From Podospora comata (Eukaryota > Ascomycota > Sordariomycetes > Sordariales > Podosporaceae): a DNA stretch of 64,000 nucleotides. The stretch lies in NCBI GenBank assembly GCA_017354895.1, contig CP071493.1, positions 1-64,000 of the forward strand. Direction: 5' to 3'. Of the stretch, positions 22,904 to 34,215 are shown piece by piece. The stretch's first letter is position 1. Every line of letters begins with the position of its first letter. A model generated the notes under the pieces. The model did not search any database and was not told the DNA's origin. It saw nothing but the letters and a program-made list of their open reading frames with translations. Position numbers and translations under genes: made by a program.

Positions 22904-23539
22904 CTAGGTCGTCGTCGCCCTTGGCCTCAGCAGCCAACACCAATGCCATATATCAGGATCGCTCTCGAGCCTTTTTGGGCCAGTAGCCACCTTGGTCAGC
23001 ACCGACACCTCAAACAGCTCCTGCACCCTCTCGCTGTCCATCTCAAACCTCGAGTCCGAAAAGCTGAGCGATATCCACACGCCCTCCTCCTTGTCCAGCA
23101 CATCGTGTATGGCCTCTGCCATCTTGATGACATTCTCATCCCCGCCGCAAGAAACAGCATCGACGGTGCTTTTGTCGATGACCATCCTCACTTTTCCTCT
23201 TTGCCCCAGGTCCAGTTCCAACGGCAACGTGACATCCTGCACCTGATACCCCATTTCGACATTGCCAAACTCGTTGCTCTCGATCGCCTTCCCCCGTTCA
23301 AGAGCTAGAGGCTCGTAGTCCATGTTTATGACTTGTAGCTGTGGAAAGTGACGTCGAAAGTACACATGCAGGTCGCTTGTTCCCGAGCCGAGGTGTAGCA
23401 CTGTTGAGCCTGTCGACAGCGGCGTAAGAAGAGGCTCGAGGATGGAGAAAAAGGCGCCAGACGACGTGAGCCATTCAAAGGACTCTTCCTTGGCGAAGCG
23501 TTTGCGCCAATATTCAACTTTTTCAAAGTCGGCCGGCAT
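22904..23539 (-). CDS. Class I SAM-dependent methyltransferase, EEF1AKMT4/METTL13-like
   Basis: A single exon of 211 aa. It begins with the family-typical EYWRKRFAKEESFEWL, followed by motif I VLHLGSGTSDLH (47-58) with acidic loop INMDYEPLAL, and post-motif MVIDKSTVDAVSC, the signature of the METTL13/EEF1A lysine methyltransferase group (known form VIDKGTLDAL). Members use S-adenosylmethionine to methylate lysines of elongation factor 1A in the cytosol; the substrate here is inferred. The length is normal for the short form of the family. Confidence 0.85.
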   Translation of the reverse strand: MPADFEKVEYWRKRFAKEESFEWLTSSGAFFSILEPLLTPLSTGSTVLHLGSGTSDLHVYFRRHFPQLQVINMDYEPLALERGKAIESNEFGNVEMGYQVQDVTLPLELDLGQRGKVRMVIDKSTVDAVSCGGDENVIKMAEAIHDVLDKEEGVWISLSFSDSRFEMDSERVQELFEVSVLTKVATGPKRLESDPDIWHWCWLLRPRATTT

Positions 23540-24202
23540 TTTCGTACTTTGTTGCGATAATAGGTTGTTTGATTACCCTGATGTGTTGATGATGTTGATC
23601 ATAGAAAATAGGTAGGTCTGGTTGCCAGTTGAGGTGAGGAATCATGAGGAATCATGGTTTCGATATCAGTGAGTCTTTGTAGACGGCCTTCTTACTTTAT
23701 CTTTTTGTGCTTGCAAAGTTTAACACCATCCGAGGTTATGCCGAATTGGTAAATGCTCCTAGCTATGAGGTTATTGTCCAGAGACAAGACTTTGACGATC
23801 CACCTGTTACCTAAGATGCCGCCACGAATCAAGAGGTTTTAGTCAAGCGAAGAAAGAATTACACTCTCTCACAAGACAAATGACAAATCACGCAGGGCAT
23901 GCCAAACTAAAGCTCGCAGAGAACCAAAGCCTAGACCGGCTTCCAAGATTTTGATACTCGTGCTGCTGAACAAGATTCCAATACAGCCAACGCTCAGCAA
24001 TGCGATGCAGGCAATCCCCTCTAATGAAAATAAACCCCCAAACTCCAGAGCAGACCGCTGCCCATGTGTTTTCGACTAGTCCTCAACGCCATGTTCCCAT
24101 CTGTTCCTACAAAGTCCCGACCCGCCGTTCCCAGTGATACCGCTGATTTGGATGTCCGCCGTCCGTATAACCCTAACGCCAAACAAACCCTCCGACCCAA
24201 AT
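23540..24202. other. Intergenic stretch
   Basis: About 660 bp, upstream of the methyltransferase and downstream of the NTF2-like gene. Nothing recognised. Confidence 0.6.
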
Positions 24203-25339
24203 TCACTGCCCTAGCCCTTCCCGGTACGTCTCCCAATCCACGATGCTGATGACATCTGAAATCTTCCCATGTTCCAGCCAGTAGAATACATGTTCTGACC
24301 ATTCGACCTCGTCACCGGTGGGCGATGCGCCCATCCAGCTCTTGACCGGGGTCCCGACAAACTCTAGCCTCGCTGCAATCATCTGCCTCCCTTCGTCCAC
24401 GGCGCAAGTGTGCACCTGGAACTTGAGATCGGGGACGTGGTCCATGGCGTCTCGCATGAGATTGATGTACTTGTCTACCGACAGGTGCACTCCATTGTGC
24501 GTCACTCCCCCAGTCTTGCAAAACGGCCTGACCTCCTGATGCATGTGCTCGACCCCGGAGTTGATGGCGTCGATGTAATCCTCATAGAACGTCTTGAGGT
24601 CGATCGAGACAGGTGGAGGTGGTGGTCGCAGCCCGGGTACTGGTAACACTCTTCTGGGCTTGGCAGCAGCCAGCTTGCGTCTTGATATCCTTGGTGGCTC
24701 TTCCCTCATATCGTAGATACTGCTGATCTTTCCCTTGTCGAAGCTAACCACCATGTGTCTGGCATACTCGGTCCTTTCGGGGGAGCGCATGCTACCAGCT
24801 CTGCCCCTCTCGGGAGTCAGATTCCGGACACATATCCTGGCCGCGACAGGATCAGGTCTGAACAGCTTGAGCTTGCCAGCTGGCGGGTTTGGGTGAAAAT
24901 CCCCGCCGACCATGGCGGCGATGTGCAGCTTGCTGGTCGAGCCTTGGCCAAACTCCTCTTTGAAAATGTGGACAAGGTCGTGCAGAGAAATTGACTCTCC
25001 ATTGTAGGAGAGCTTCTGGTTGGCGATGTTGGGCAAAAACTCCCACTGGCGCCTGTTGATACGGTCGACAAACAGGCGGAATCGATATTGATTTGTTAAT
25101 GGTGGAGGTGGCCTCACGCCGAAGCGCTCGTACCGGGCGTTGACGTCCTCCATGGATTCCTGCTTGCGCCTTTTGGAGCTGTGGGAGCTGTCTGAATCTG
25201 GCGTGCCTGGCGATGGTCTTTTTCTTGATGACGACTGTGATGGCGGTGATGGAGTAGGTGATGATGATGACGCTGTGGCAGCCAAGGGCGGCGACATGGT
25301 GGGCCGCGATATCCGCAACTCTCGCCGGCTGTGCGACAT
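24203..25339 (-). CDS. Protein with two SnoaL/NTF2-like domains
   Basis: An open frame of 378 aa from the ATG at 25339 (MSHSRREL); an in-frame ATG at 25522 adds 61 His/Gln-rich residues that look like leader sequence. Residues 1-85 are disordered with a basic patch (SSRKRPSP, SSKRRKQ) that may be a nuclear signal. Two SnoaL-like alpha+beta domains follow, about 90-170 (RYRFRLF variant YRFRLFVDRINRRQWEFLP) and 255-378 (LKTFYEDYIDAINSG, VHTCAVDEGRQMIAARLEF, VEWSEHVFYWLEHGKI). Such domains bind small ligands or catalyse simple isomerisations and cyclisations. The double-domain layout suggests a pseudo-dimer. Function unknown. Confidence 0.7.
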   Translation of the reverse strand: MSHSRRELRISRPTMSPPLAATASSSSPTPSPPSQSSSRKRPSPGTPDSDSSHSSKRRKQESMEDVNARYERFGVRPPPPLTNQYRFRLFVDRINRRQWEFLPNIANQKLSYNGESISLHDLVHIFKEEFGQGSTSKLHIAAMVGGDFHPNPPAGKLKLFRPDPVAARICVRNLTPERGRAGSMRSPERTEYARHMVVSFDKGKISSIYDMREEPPRISRRKLAAAKPRRVLPVPGLRPPPPPVSIDLKTFYEDYIDAINSGVEHMHQEVRPFCKTGGVTHNGVHLSVDKYINLMRDAMDHVPDLKFQVHTCAVDEGRQMIAARLEFVGTPVKSWMGASPTGDEVEWSEHVFYWLEHGKISDVISIVDWETYREGLGQ

Positions 25340-25522
25340 GTTGACTTTTGAGGCCGACCACTGGACAGAGGATGGTTGGTTTGGTCCAAAAGCGGCAACA
25401 CTTTGATGACAGGGATGGTGCGCGGTGTGGTGATTGATGGATTTGGCTTGTGGTTGCTGCTGTTTGATGCTGTGGTGAGTGGGTGGAATCAAGGTCGCGC
25501 GATTGCGCGCCCTCACGTGCAA

Positions 25523-26058
25523 AATTAATCGAGGCGCAGGCTCAGAGCCGTAGGCGCGTCACAGGCCACCAACAGAACCTGGCCCGTGCACCGTGCCTGG
25601 AAAAGTGGGACGGCTTCCGCTCGACATCAGGACGCGTCGCGGTCTTTGAGCTCAGCTCCCCTACTAACAAAACACGCAAAGCTGGCCAGTAGTGGTATAT
25701 AAAATGACACCAGCCTGGAAGCCTTTTCGGAACCATTTGTTCAGCGCCACGGAGTCAAATCTCTGACAACTACATCGCCAGCAAGTTCGGCATGAAGGAT
25801 TGTTATGCAAAGAGTTGAAGGAGCTCACAGAGCAGGTGTAAATTTTAAAAATGGTGATCTGTAGTCCAGCTCTCCAAATCATCCACAAGACCCATGGCAG
25901 AGAAGCGAGAGTCTCCTCTGTGCTACGGGCTCTGGTCAATTTTCGAGTCATCGTGGAGCTTGATGCAGCTCCAGCAACACGACCCGAAGGCATTTCCAAA
26001 GAGCTTGGAATTGACAAACCAATCATCCTCTATGAGCGTAGATACTACGGCTGTTAGA
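25523..26058. other. Intergenic stretch
   Basis: No gene recognised between the NTF2-like gene promoter and the stop of the flavin monooxygenase. Confidence 0.6.
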
Positions 26059-27690
26059 TCACAATCTAGCCCTAAGTGGTTCTTGTTTCACCTCCTCCTC
26101 TGCCCTTTCCCTCTCCTTCTCAAACCCCCTGAGTTTGTGAGCCACCATGCCCTTCCAAACTGTCAGCCACTCATCGCAAAATGCGGGCAGCATTCGGCCT
26201 GTTGTTCCCTCCTTGGGATCGCCCGCAATTTTTCTCAAAAACTCGAAAAAGTCTTTGTAATCCGGAGCAATGCTGTAATAGTCTTTGCCCCCTTTCTTGG
26301 CAGCCGCTCTCTTTGCTTCCCAGCGTTGTTGGTCAGCAACTGGTGGTAACGGCTGAGCACGACCAGCCAAGTGACGAGCCACGGCAACGGCTTGCCACTC
26401 ATATACCTTGAATGTAAACCCTCCTCCAAGCTGGCTTTCAGTTAGTTACCACAGCGTAGGTAGAACAAAAGATTGACAACATACCATGCCAACAAATGTG
26501 AGTGTTGGGTCGAGAATATCAAACGTATGCTGATAAACGCCCGGAAGTCTCCTGTATGCTTTCTCCACTCTCTCCTGAACGACTGGTAGAAACGGAAAGC
26601 TGAACGTGTAGCCGGTAGCAAAGATGATATGGTCCACATCCTTGACTTTAGATCCGTCCGTGAAAAAGACTGTCCCTGTCGTCGGACACAGACTTGATAT
26701 CTGCTTCTTGATCACAATGTGAAGGTGTATGAACGGCGTCCAGCCAAACGATGGGATCGGATCTCCCCTGATGGAAGAAATGAGGGGCTTTTGGGCAAAA
26801 GGAAGGATTTCATGCACGATTTCATGAGCGGAAACTGACCCACCCACAACAATCACTTTCTATGTCTTGTTAGCAACAAGCAATCAATTAAAAACGAACT
26901 TACTTTTCCCTTGTACTTTTCCCCGTTCCTAAAATGTTTGCTATGCTGGATTCTCCCCGGCCAACGTTTGTCAAATTCAATCAATCCTTCCGTCTCTGGA
27001 ATCCAAGGGACATTATAATGTCCACTTGCCACGACCAACCCGTCAAACCTCTCCTGCCACCAATAGTCCTTTTCTCCTTACCCGTCTTTCCGAAGAGTCA
27101 GCACCCACTCCCCGTTGACCTTCTCCGCCCTCTCCACCGTAGTGTGCAAGCTCAAGTGCTTGTCACTCCCTCCCCGGGTGAAGATATCTTCTATCCACGT
27201 TCGAATCACCTCACGATGCCGGAAGGGGGCGTCCAAACCGTATCTCTGCACACTTCTACCGCTGAGCGTCCAAGGCAGCGGCTCTTGTGTATAGCCCATT
27301 ATGTCTGGGTGGGTGTTACTGTGCAGGTGCTCATGCTGGGCTGAGTCGCTAAACCTCAGTTGTTGTGAGTTTACTTGCTCGCTCTTTGGCGTTTCGGTGG
27401 GGAATTGCTCCGGCACAGGCACGGCAACATCTCCCTTTCCCGCCAACAACAACGGAAGAGAGGGGATGGCGGCCGGGAGATGAGGTGTGTAGACCCTGTG
27501 CTCTATTGTCAATACACCTAGATTAAAATCTGTCCAAGACGACATACCATGTACCCCCAATTATGGGTCTCCTATCAAACACTCTGACCACATCAAAAGC
27601 CTGTTCTTTGGCAAGAGCATCTGTAGCAATAGCACCAGCTGGGCCAACACCAATCACAGCTACTCTGCGGACTTGAGGGACTGTGGCCAT
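26059..27690 (-). CDS. Flavin-containing monooxygenase (FMO type) with an in-frame stop
   Basis: Exons 27690-27548, 27495-26904, 26859-26485 and 26430-26059 would encode 493 residues. Motifs seen: FAD site VAVIGVGPAGAIATDAL, IIGGTWVYTPHLPAA across intron 1, NADPH-fold KVIVVGGSVSAHEI across intron 2, IFATGYTFSFPFLP, and FVGMLGGGFTFKVYEWQAVA across intron 3. These enzymes oxygenate nitrogen, sulfur or carbon atoms of small molecules using NADPH. Codon 187 is TAA (27080-27078), between LTLRKDG and GEKDYWWQERFDGLVVASGH, and the sequence on both sides is conserved and in the same frame. No intron of normal size removes it without deleting a conserved strand; a 57-bp excision (GTAAGG...CAAG) is possible but would. 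It is a recent null allele, a sequence error or a read-through case. Confidence 0.8.
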
Positions 27691-28157
27691 GATTTTACAC
27701 ACACAACAAACTAAGACGAGATGCACAAACTCGAGATTAACAGCCTGAGAATACTCAAGTCCTCACCGTTTATATGCCCCGCAGGATGGCGCCTTGCTGG
27801 CTCGGCATCACGCAAACACATCTTGCAGATGCTCCCATCTCAACAGTGACGAAAATCTTGGATCAGTTATCCCCGTGTATCCTGTGAGAAAGATGTATTG
27901 GCCCAGTAGTAAAATATGCCTGCCAGCGTGTGCTCGTGTGTGTATATATAAATCCCATGCTCTTTTAGATGTTGCCTTGAAATAAATGTCCTGCCCATCT
28001 TCCTTGCCTGCCCATGGTTCGATCTGATCCTGAAATAGCCCCAAACTCCAGAAACTCCGTCGCTTAGTATTCTTTTCAGCCTATCCGTGACCCAGACACC
28101 GTAAAAAAGCAAAAAAATTACGTGATCCTGTTGGTGGTACATGATTAACCTCCTCAC
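27691..28157. other. Intergenic stretch
   Basis: Upstream of the FMO and downstream of the transcription-factor gene; nothing recognised. A short TATATATA lies at about 27942. Confidence 0.5.
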
Positions 28158-31081
28158 TCAAGCGCCGCCTCCTCCACCGCCTCCCGGCACACCGGTGCCG
28201 TCGTGGAATAATAACAGTGGCCATTGCGCACCGGAATGGGCGTTGGCAACGTTTCCAGCACCCATGGCGTCGGCCTGCGTTGGTACACCCTCGACAACGT
28301 GGCCCAGCTGAACGTCACCTGGCCTGCCTGACCCTAGAGTAAGCAACGCACTCGCGCTGAAGCGCTCCTGGCTGTTGTTCCCGGCGGCGCCCGCGATAGC
28401 GGCAGTCCAGTCTTGCCATGTGTTTGCCGCGTTGTGCGCCATCATTTGTGCAGCAGCCGATGCTTGGGCTTGGGGACGCCAGTCGTCTGTTGACTGTCCG
28501 GCAACATGTTGTGTTGCCTGTGATGCGAATGCAATCAGTGGGTTGGTTGGCTCGACAGGCGTAGAACCGTTGGGGGAGACGCTTGCCGCTGTTGCTGCCG
28601 ACGCAGCCGCATAGAGGTACGACGCGCCATCCGCCGAGTCGAACGTTGCAGCACCGCCGTTTTGCTGTACAGCACCTTGGTCCGCGTACGTCAGGGCCGG
28701 ATACGGCGTGGTGGAGCTGGGTACGGGACCCGAATCGTAGTAGCCGTTTCCGTTGATGGGAGCGGGCTGTTGGTCTGGTTGTGTCCCTCCGCTGGCGACG
28801 GCCGATAAGCCATGGCTGGGGTCCTGTTGAGACTTCAAGCTGTGTGGCTGAATGTCCTGCGAGGAGGCATCCTTACGGGCCATGTCCTGCTCGATCCAGC
28901 CCAGTGTGCGTTCGATGATGACCCCAACTTCGGTAGCCAGACGGTTCCCTGTACCTATGTTCGTGTTAGCCAACGTCGACCAACAATAAACAGACAAAAG
29001 CTTACCAAGCAAGCGCCCAATCTCCCCAATGATGGCCAGCCATGTGGCCATGTCCTCACGGGTACTGGCAACCTCCAAGACCGTCGTCTCAAACCGCCGC
29101 TCCCACTGCGCAACAAGCTGCGTGAAGATGGCGGCCACGTACACGGCCAGCTGATACCACGTCGTATCGAGCGACTTTAGCGTGTGCAACGTCGACACCA
29201 CCTTGAGCAGCTTCTTTACGGTCTCTTCGCATATCCTGGTATTTTCCGCACAAAACTTGGGATCGTCCGTCATACAGACCGAAGGATGTCTCAGACACAA
29301 GGTAAACTCGAGACAAAACGCCTGTGTATAAAGCGCAAAAACCTTTGCTTCAGGTTTGGTCGTATCTACGTTGAGCTCCTCGGGAAGATTGTCGAGCATG
29401 TTGCGCATTCCATCCTCCAATTCTCGGACCACGTCGACGTACGTGCTTGGGTCCCGCCGCGCACCATACAGTTTGGAAAACATTTCGATCAGCAAAGGCG
29501 TCACTTTGAATCCCATCAGACCAACTTGGTAGTTGCAATGTCCAACTTTGGACTCGTCCAGCACCCCCTCTTCTCCCAGAAACTCATCCGGAATCGCAAT
29601 GGGGAATTCCACGTCGAACTCTTGGATAGACAGGGGCATCGGCCGGCCGAGTCGACCGTTGATGGTGCTATACAAGGCCAGAATGGCCCACCACACGCGT
29701 TTCCGCGTTTCGTTTTCCAACGTTGTGCCACCGCCGGGAATCTTGATCGCACGATGCAGATTCAGCTCGATTGCCTTCATAAAGGCAAAACTGGCCAGCG
29801 TCAGAGCACAGCCGGGCTTGGGGAAGTTTCGAGTGTGCGACATCATCATGGCGAGAGCTTGGACAGCCGTGACAGACTGGGTTGTGGCGAGATCATAGAA
29901 CTTGCTGAGGCACCAGTGGTAGTGCTTGTTGGACAGGTCGTTGAGCTGAACGTACTGCTCCGGCTTTTCTCTGTTTCGAACACCATACTGGAAATAGATG
30001 GTAGCAAACACCATGTGGGTAATGACCAGTTCCGGGACTGAAGGTTTGAAGTTTGGTTCATCGTAAATGCGCCTCAACTGGTGTCCCGGCATAATTAGTC
30101 CAACTCTCGCTTTACACAGGGGAGACGACCTACCAGCTGGAGAAAGGAAGGCTTGTGCAAGATGGGAAGAAACGGTGACAGGGTCAGAAAGTACCACTCG
30201 GCATAGGTGAAGGCGTCATGTCGAGAAGGCAATTCAACGTTGGGCGGGGCGGGATGGATGTTGAGCGAGGTCTGGAAAAAGGCCTGGACAGATTTGTTGT
30301 ACAGGGGCGTGCCAAAAGTCGTGCCCGCCGGCGGTTCGTCCATGTCTGGGCCGTCAAACGAGGCTGTGATATCGAGAGTGGTGCCCAGGATGGACAATGT
30401 AGTTCCCTTGATGGAGCTCAGCGGCTCCTTGTCCGAAGACACGCCGAGATGGTTATTGGCAGGCCTCGCTTCGATCAGGGGATATCGCGTGCTCGAGCTG
30501 CGCTCCGATGGCGGTTTTTGCCGGCCTCCCTTCACCCACACCAAGCCGACCTGAGACCAGGAGTCCTTGAGAGGGTTGCCCACGGCGTCAAAAACCATAC
30601 CTTCAGGGTAGGTGTTGTTGTACCCAGGGAACTGCCACGGCCTGACCTCGACGCCATTGTTCTCCAGCAGTTTTTCCAGCGACCGTATGTGAGCCAGCAT
30701 GGCACCCTTTTCACGCTCTAACTGTTGCAAGTATCCTCGACGCTCGGTGCGCCCCGTGACTCGGTCGGTGACATAGCATTCGAGATTCTGGTTGGTACAA
30801 TGGGAGCATCCTTCGGGGAGCGCATCGCAGCGAATCTTTCTAACCTAACAGCCGATTAGTTTGGGTCAAACACACCAGAGAAGAAAAGAGCATACCTTGC
30901 ACCTGTCGCAAGCCTGGCCTGTCCGGGTGTACGATTGCAGCTTGGACTTGACAACGCTGGAAAAGTCCTCGGGACCGCGTTCGAGACGCGGCAGCTTCAC
31001 CTTGGTGGAAGCGCCGTCGCCTTGGTCAGAACCGGTGGAGTCACTGGCCCGCTTCAAGGTGTTTGGGCGGCCTGGAGGCAT
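28158..31081 (-). CDS. Zn2Cys6 transcription factor with fungal-specific TF domain
   Basis: Exons 31081-30896, 30844-30134, 30077-29006 and 28948-28158 give 919 aa. The zinc cluster (about residues 57-85), split by intron 1, reads CDRCKVRKIRCDALPEGC followed by SHC and C, in the Cx2Cx6C...Cx2Cx6C pattern. A linker YVTDRVTGRTERRGYLQQL leads to a coiled coil (REKGAMLAHIRSLEKLL) for dimerisation. The middle homology region has TLSPFLPILHKPSF, ELNLHRAI, and ETRKRVWWAILALYSTINGRLGRPMPL, typical of Fungal_trans. The C-terminus is Gln/Ala/Asn-rich and ends in a Gly run, an activation-domain-like tail. The third intron is 57 bp and stop-free, so retention would be in frame. The regulated pathway cannot be read from the sequence. 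Confidence 0.88.
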
Positions 31082-31813
31082 GGTGATTGGATCTGTATTG
31101 CGCCGCTATTTTGGCGACAGACACTCTGAGGTGTCCTGATTTGCGAGGCTGCCCTGGTGGTTTTCTGTGCCGCGCCACCTCAGCGACGGGCGGCGATGGG
31201 ATGGATGCGGCGACCCGACGCCTTCTGGTTCCTATGTCGTCCTGGGTTGTATGCGCCTCCGAGTTGGGGAGAGATGGAGAGTGTGTTACAGGTCGATGGT
31301 GGAATGGCTGGTGTCCCAGCGGGTTTTGCCGGTGTCAATTGGAAGCTGGGAAGGAGAATGCCGGCGCTGGCGATGGCATGACCCTGTCTGAACGTCGCGT
31401 CCAGACCCCCGGGCGTTGTCAAGGAGGGCCATCACACTGCATCCGGCGAAAAGTGGGTCTTGGCAATATTACAAGCGTAACGGGAAGGTCCCTTGTCTCT
31501 GCTTCATCTCAGCGCGGGATGTCGATGATAATGACATGTAGATTTGCTCCTTGCGCATGGTAAAGAAAGGAGATGTCATGAGTCCTAGGACAAGCTTTGA
31601 GATATGAAATCGGATTGATATTGTCTACGGTAGTGCATGTGAGGCGACATGTTAGCGGTATCGAAAATACATGGAGTGGTACCGGCCCCACTTACATTTC
31701 TCGGTGACCAAAGCTTGGTGCCCCGCGCTCTGCCCCTCCAAAGTTTCCTGCACCTACATTGACTTTGACATTGACAATCCGACAAAAGAACAACCACTAG
31801 CATCACCAAATCC
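31082..31813. other. Divergent promoter region
   Basis: 730 bp between the transcription factor and Cgi121 start codons, on opposite strands. Several short ORFs, none protein-like. Confidence 0.6.
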
Positions 31814-32555
31814 ATGAGCAAAAGACCAGCGTCCAGCGAGACCTCTGACCTCTCAACCACCTCGAAACGTCCCAAACCCCCTTCCAACACGCCCATGTCC
31901 CTCGAGCGCATCCCCCTGGAACATATTCCCCCAAACTACAGGGTATACGGAGCTCTGTTTCGCGACGTATCCAACGCTCCCTTTCTCCAAACTCAGCTGA
32001 TTTCCCGCAACCCCGAATTCGAATACGCCTTTATCGATGCTTCTACCATTGTCTCGCGCGCCCATCTCCTCGCAGCTGTCTGGAACGCAGTCTATAGCTC
32101 GGTGGAAGGAAACTTGAGGACGCCAAATGTGCACTCCGAAGTGGTGGCTTCCCTGAATATCAACAACAATGTGCGATCTGCTCGGAGTTATGCGTACCGG
32201 GGCTGCAGGCTAACGCCACAAACAGATTGCCGACGGGTACAGACGATGGGGTATAACGTCTGACAAGACCAAGGACTTGGTCGTGGTCAAGATTCTCTCC
32301 TCGCCCGAACCGCTACCACAAGCCGAGCAAGAAAATGAAGCCGAGGAAGTCTTGTCACATCTAACATCGCAGATAGAGGGACGACTGGTAAGATTAACAG
32401 ACCAGGAGATCGCAGAAGTCACGGACTGGCAAAAAGTCAGGAAATACTACAAGCTGAATGGAGTTCCAGTATTGGACCAGACAAAAGATGAGGCGGTAAA
32501 AAGGAAAAAGATGGAGAGCATGGTCATCATGGGCATGGCGCTGAGGGGACTGTAG
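31814..32555 (+). CDS. CGI121: EKC/KEOPS complex subunit Cgi121
   Basis: Exons 31814-32170 and 32226-32555, with a 55-bp intron (GTGCGA...ACAG), give 228 aa. The join rebuilds the family signature SLNINNNIADGYRRWGI, followed by KTKDLVVVKI. The first exon carries NPEFEYAFIDASTIVSRAHL and LRTPNVHSEVVA. Cgi121 binds the kinase Bud32 and tRNA within KEOPS, which makes the N6-threonylcarbamoyladenosine at position 37 of ANN-decoding tRNAs and affects telomeres. The N-terminal 40 residues, rich in Ser/Pro, are an extension. The insertion QAEQENEAEEVLSHL between conserved strands is acidic. The gene is convergent with proline dehydrogenase, with 100 bp between stops. Confidence 0.92.
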
Positions 32556-32655
32556 GAAAAAGATAAATGATACCCAGTCGTTTAGCAGTCATGATCATTA
32601 TCTCGCTATCTCATCTCAGTCTAGGTCATGTTTGGGTTTTGGTTGAATCAAGAAC

Positions 32656-34215
32656 TCAGGCCAATCCAAACAACGACTTGAGCCTCCTCAAGACCTCGGC
32701 CCTCATGGCGTCTCTCGACCCAACTGTGCGCTGCACCGCATCTCTGTTCTCGTACGCTCGCCTCAACAAATACTTCATGCACTCTCCTGTTGAACCCCAC
32801 ACCAAGTACTTGTACGTCTTGGCCTTTTCCTGCTTCTCAGTCGCTTCTTGTTGGTTAAACGCAACGAGCTCACAACTGACCTCATCCGCCATCCCCTGCA
32901 GCTGCGCAAATGCTACATCGTTGGTCTTGCTCTCGTGCTGCAGTATTCTCTTTGCCCTGACCACGGAATCTCTGTTGTGGGTAGCCACTACCATGGACAC
33001 GTCTGGAAACTGACCCTCTCCCTTCAACGGCCCGACTTGCCAATCCCTTTTGAGCAACGCCTCCGCAATACCGTCGTATGCCTTGTCTGTGTCCTCCTTG
33101 GTGCCGTGTATCAGCTGCCTTGGGTCGCTCCCCAGGTACGCGCCTCTGACCAGTTTGACGCCCAGTACGAACCCCTTCTTCTTGGCTTCCTGTAGATGTT
33201 GACTCAACGTTTCGGGAGTCGACTTGAGATAAGCCTGATATGTCCCATACACCACCGGCTGGGTTCTGTTGTACCTCTCCATAAACTCCACCGTCCACTT
33301 GTCAATTCCGCCCTGGACGGCGGCTTGCTCAGCGTCGAATAGCAACCTGACACCCCTTGACTGGGCCAATACACATATGCTCTCGATCGCCTTTTTCAGC
33401 TGTGGTGAGGGATCTGCCCCCTGCCGTAGACACTGCAATGCCAGCACACCCGCCCCGGTAAACTTGAGGGCCACATAATCTCCCCTGTTGGCCAGTAGCA
33501 CGGTCATGAGCGTCCCCTGAGCCCAGCTGTCAATCTCCTCCATGTCGACCTTGGTCTCTTCCGCAACATGCTTTGGCAAGGAACCCGTTCCCTCCTGTCC
33601 ATGCGGGGTGACGACCTCTTTGGCATAGCCCAAAATCACCCCTTCAAACCCCACGTCTTTGAGGCCCTTGATCGTCCTGGCTACCTCGGCAGGCTGCTCG
33701 CCGGCGCAGAATTGGGCATAAAACGTCTTCTTCAGCAGAGCTCGCAACAGTGGGTTTGAGTCAGGGTTGAGAACTGGGTTGGTTGTATGGGCCAGCATGG
33801 ACATGATGGCCAGTGAGGGAGGTAAGAGGAATGGCGACGAGGATATCGTGGCCGTCATCCATGACCTGAGCACGGTGACCAGAGGTAAGACTGAGAGAGG
33901 CGCCGGTTTTGGTGGCCCCATACCGGCGCCTTGTGGTTGGTGGTGATGCTGATGATTGGGGAGCAGTGACGGCGATGGTACTCCTGATAGTGTCAGGTTG
34001 CTGGATGGTGACGACTGTGTAGAGGAGTAGTGTAGCGATCGAGTTGATGTGGATGATGACTCTCTGGAAGGAATTAGTATGATGTTGTGGCGGCCGCACC
34101 GCACAAGGAAACCTGCTTGTCCGCTGGAGTTGATTGTAGCGATCGCCCGTCTCTTGGACATGCTCCAGGGCAGAAGCATGCCAGGCAAAGGCCTGGGGAG
34201 CGATGCCATGGTCAC
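32656..34215 (-). CDS. Proline dehydrogenase, mitochondrial
   Basis: A single exon of 519 aa. It catalyses the FAD-dependent oxidation of proline to pyrroline-5-carboxylate in mitochondria, the first step of proline use as a nitrogen and carbon source. The N-terminus is rich in Arg/Ser without acids (MSKRRAIATI, RSLHYSSTQSS), like a matrix presequence. The beta/alpha barrel motifs are present: ALKFTGAGV, RLLFDAEQAAVQ, VYGTYQAYLK, LGVKLVRGAYL, VVATHNRDSV, FAQLQGMADEVS and the substrate-binding YLLRRAYENRDAV. Length matches fungal PUT1/PrnD-type enzymes. It is not next to a P5C dehydrogenase or proline permease, so the Aspergillus prn cluster arrangement is absent here. Confidence 0.95.
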   Translation of the reverse strand: MTMASLPRPLPGMLLPWSMSKRRAIATINSSGQAGFLVRCGRHNIILIPSRESSSTSTRSLHYSSTQSSPSSNLTLSGVPSPSLLPNHQHHHQPQGAGMGPPKPAPLSVLPLVTVLRSWMTATISSSPFLLPPSLAIMSMLAHTTNPVLNPDSNPLLRALLKKTFYAQFCAGEQPAEVARTIKGLKDVGFEGVILGYAKEVVTPHGQEGTGSLPKHVAEETKVDMEEIDSWAQGTLMTVLLANRGDYVALKFTGAGVLALQCLRQGADPSPQLKKAIESICVLAQSRGVRLLFDAEQAAVQGGIDKWTVEFMERYNRTQPVVYGTYQAYLKSTPETLSQHLQEAKKKGFVLGVKLVRGAYLGSDPRQLIHGTKEDTDKAYDGIAEALLKRDWQVGPLKGEGQFPDVSMVVATHNRDSVVRAKRILQHESKTNDVAFAQLQGMADEVSCELVAFNQQEATEKQEKAKTYKYLVWGSTGECMKYLLRRAYENRDAVQRTVGSRDAMRAEVLRRLKSLFGLA

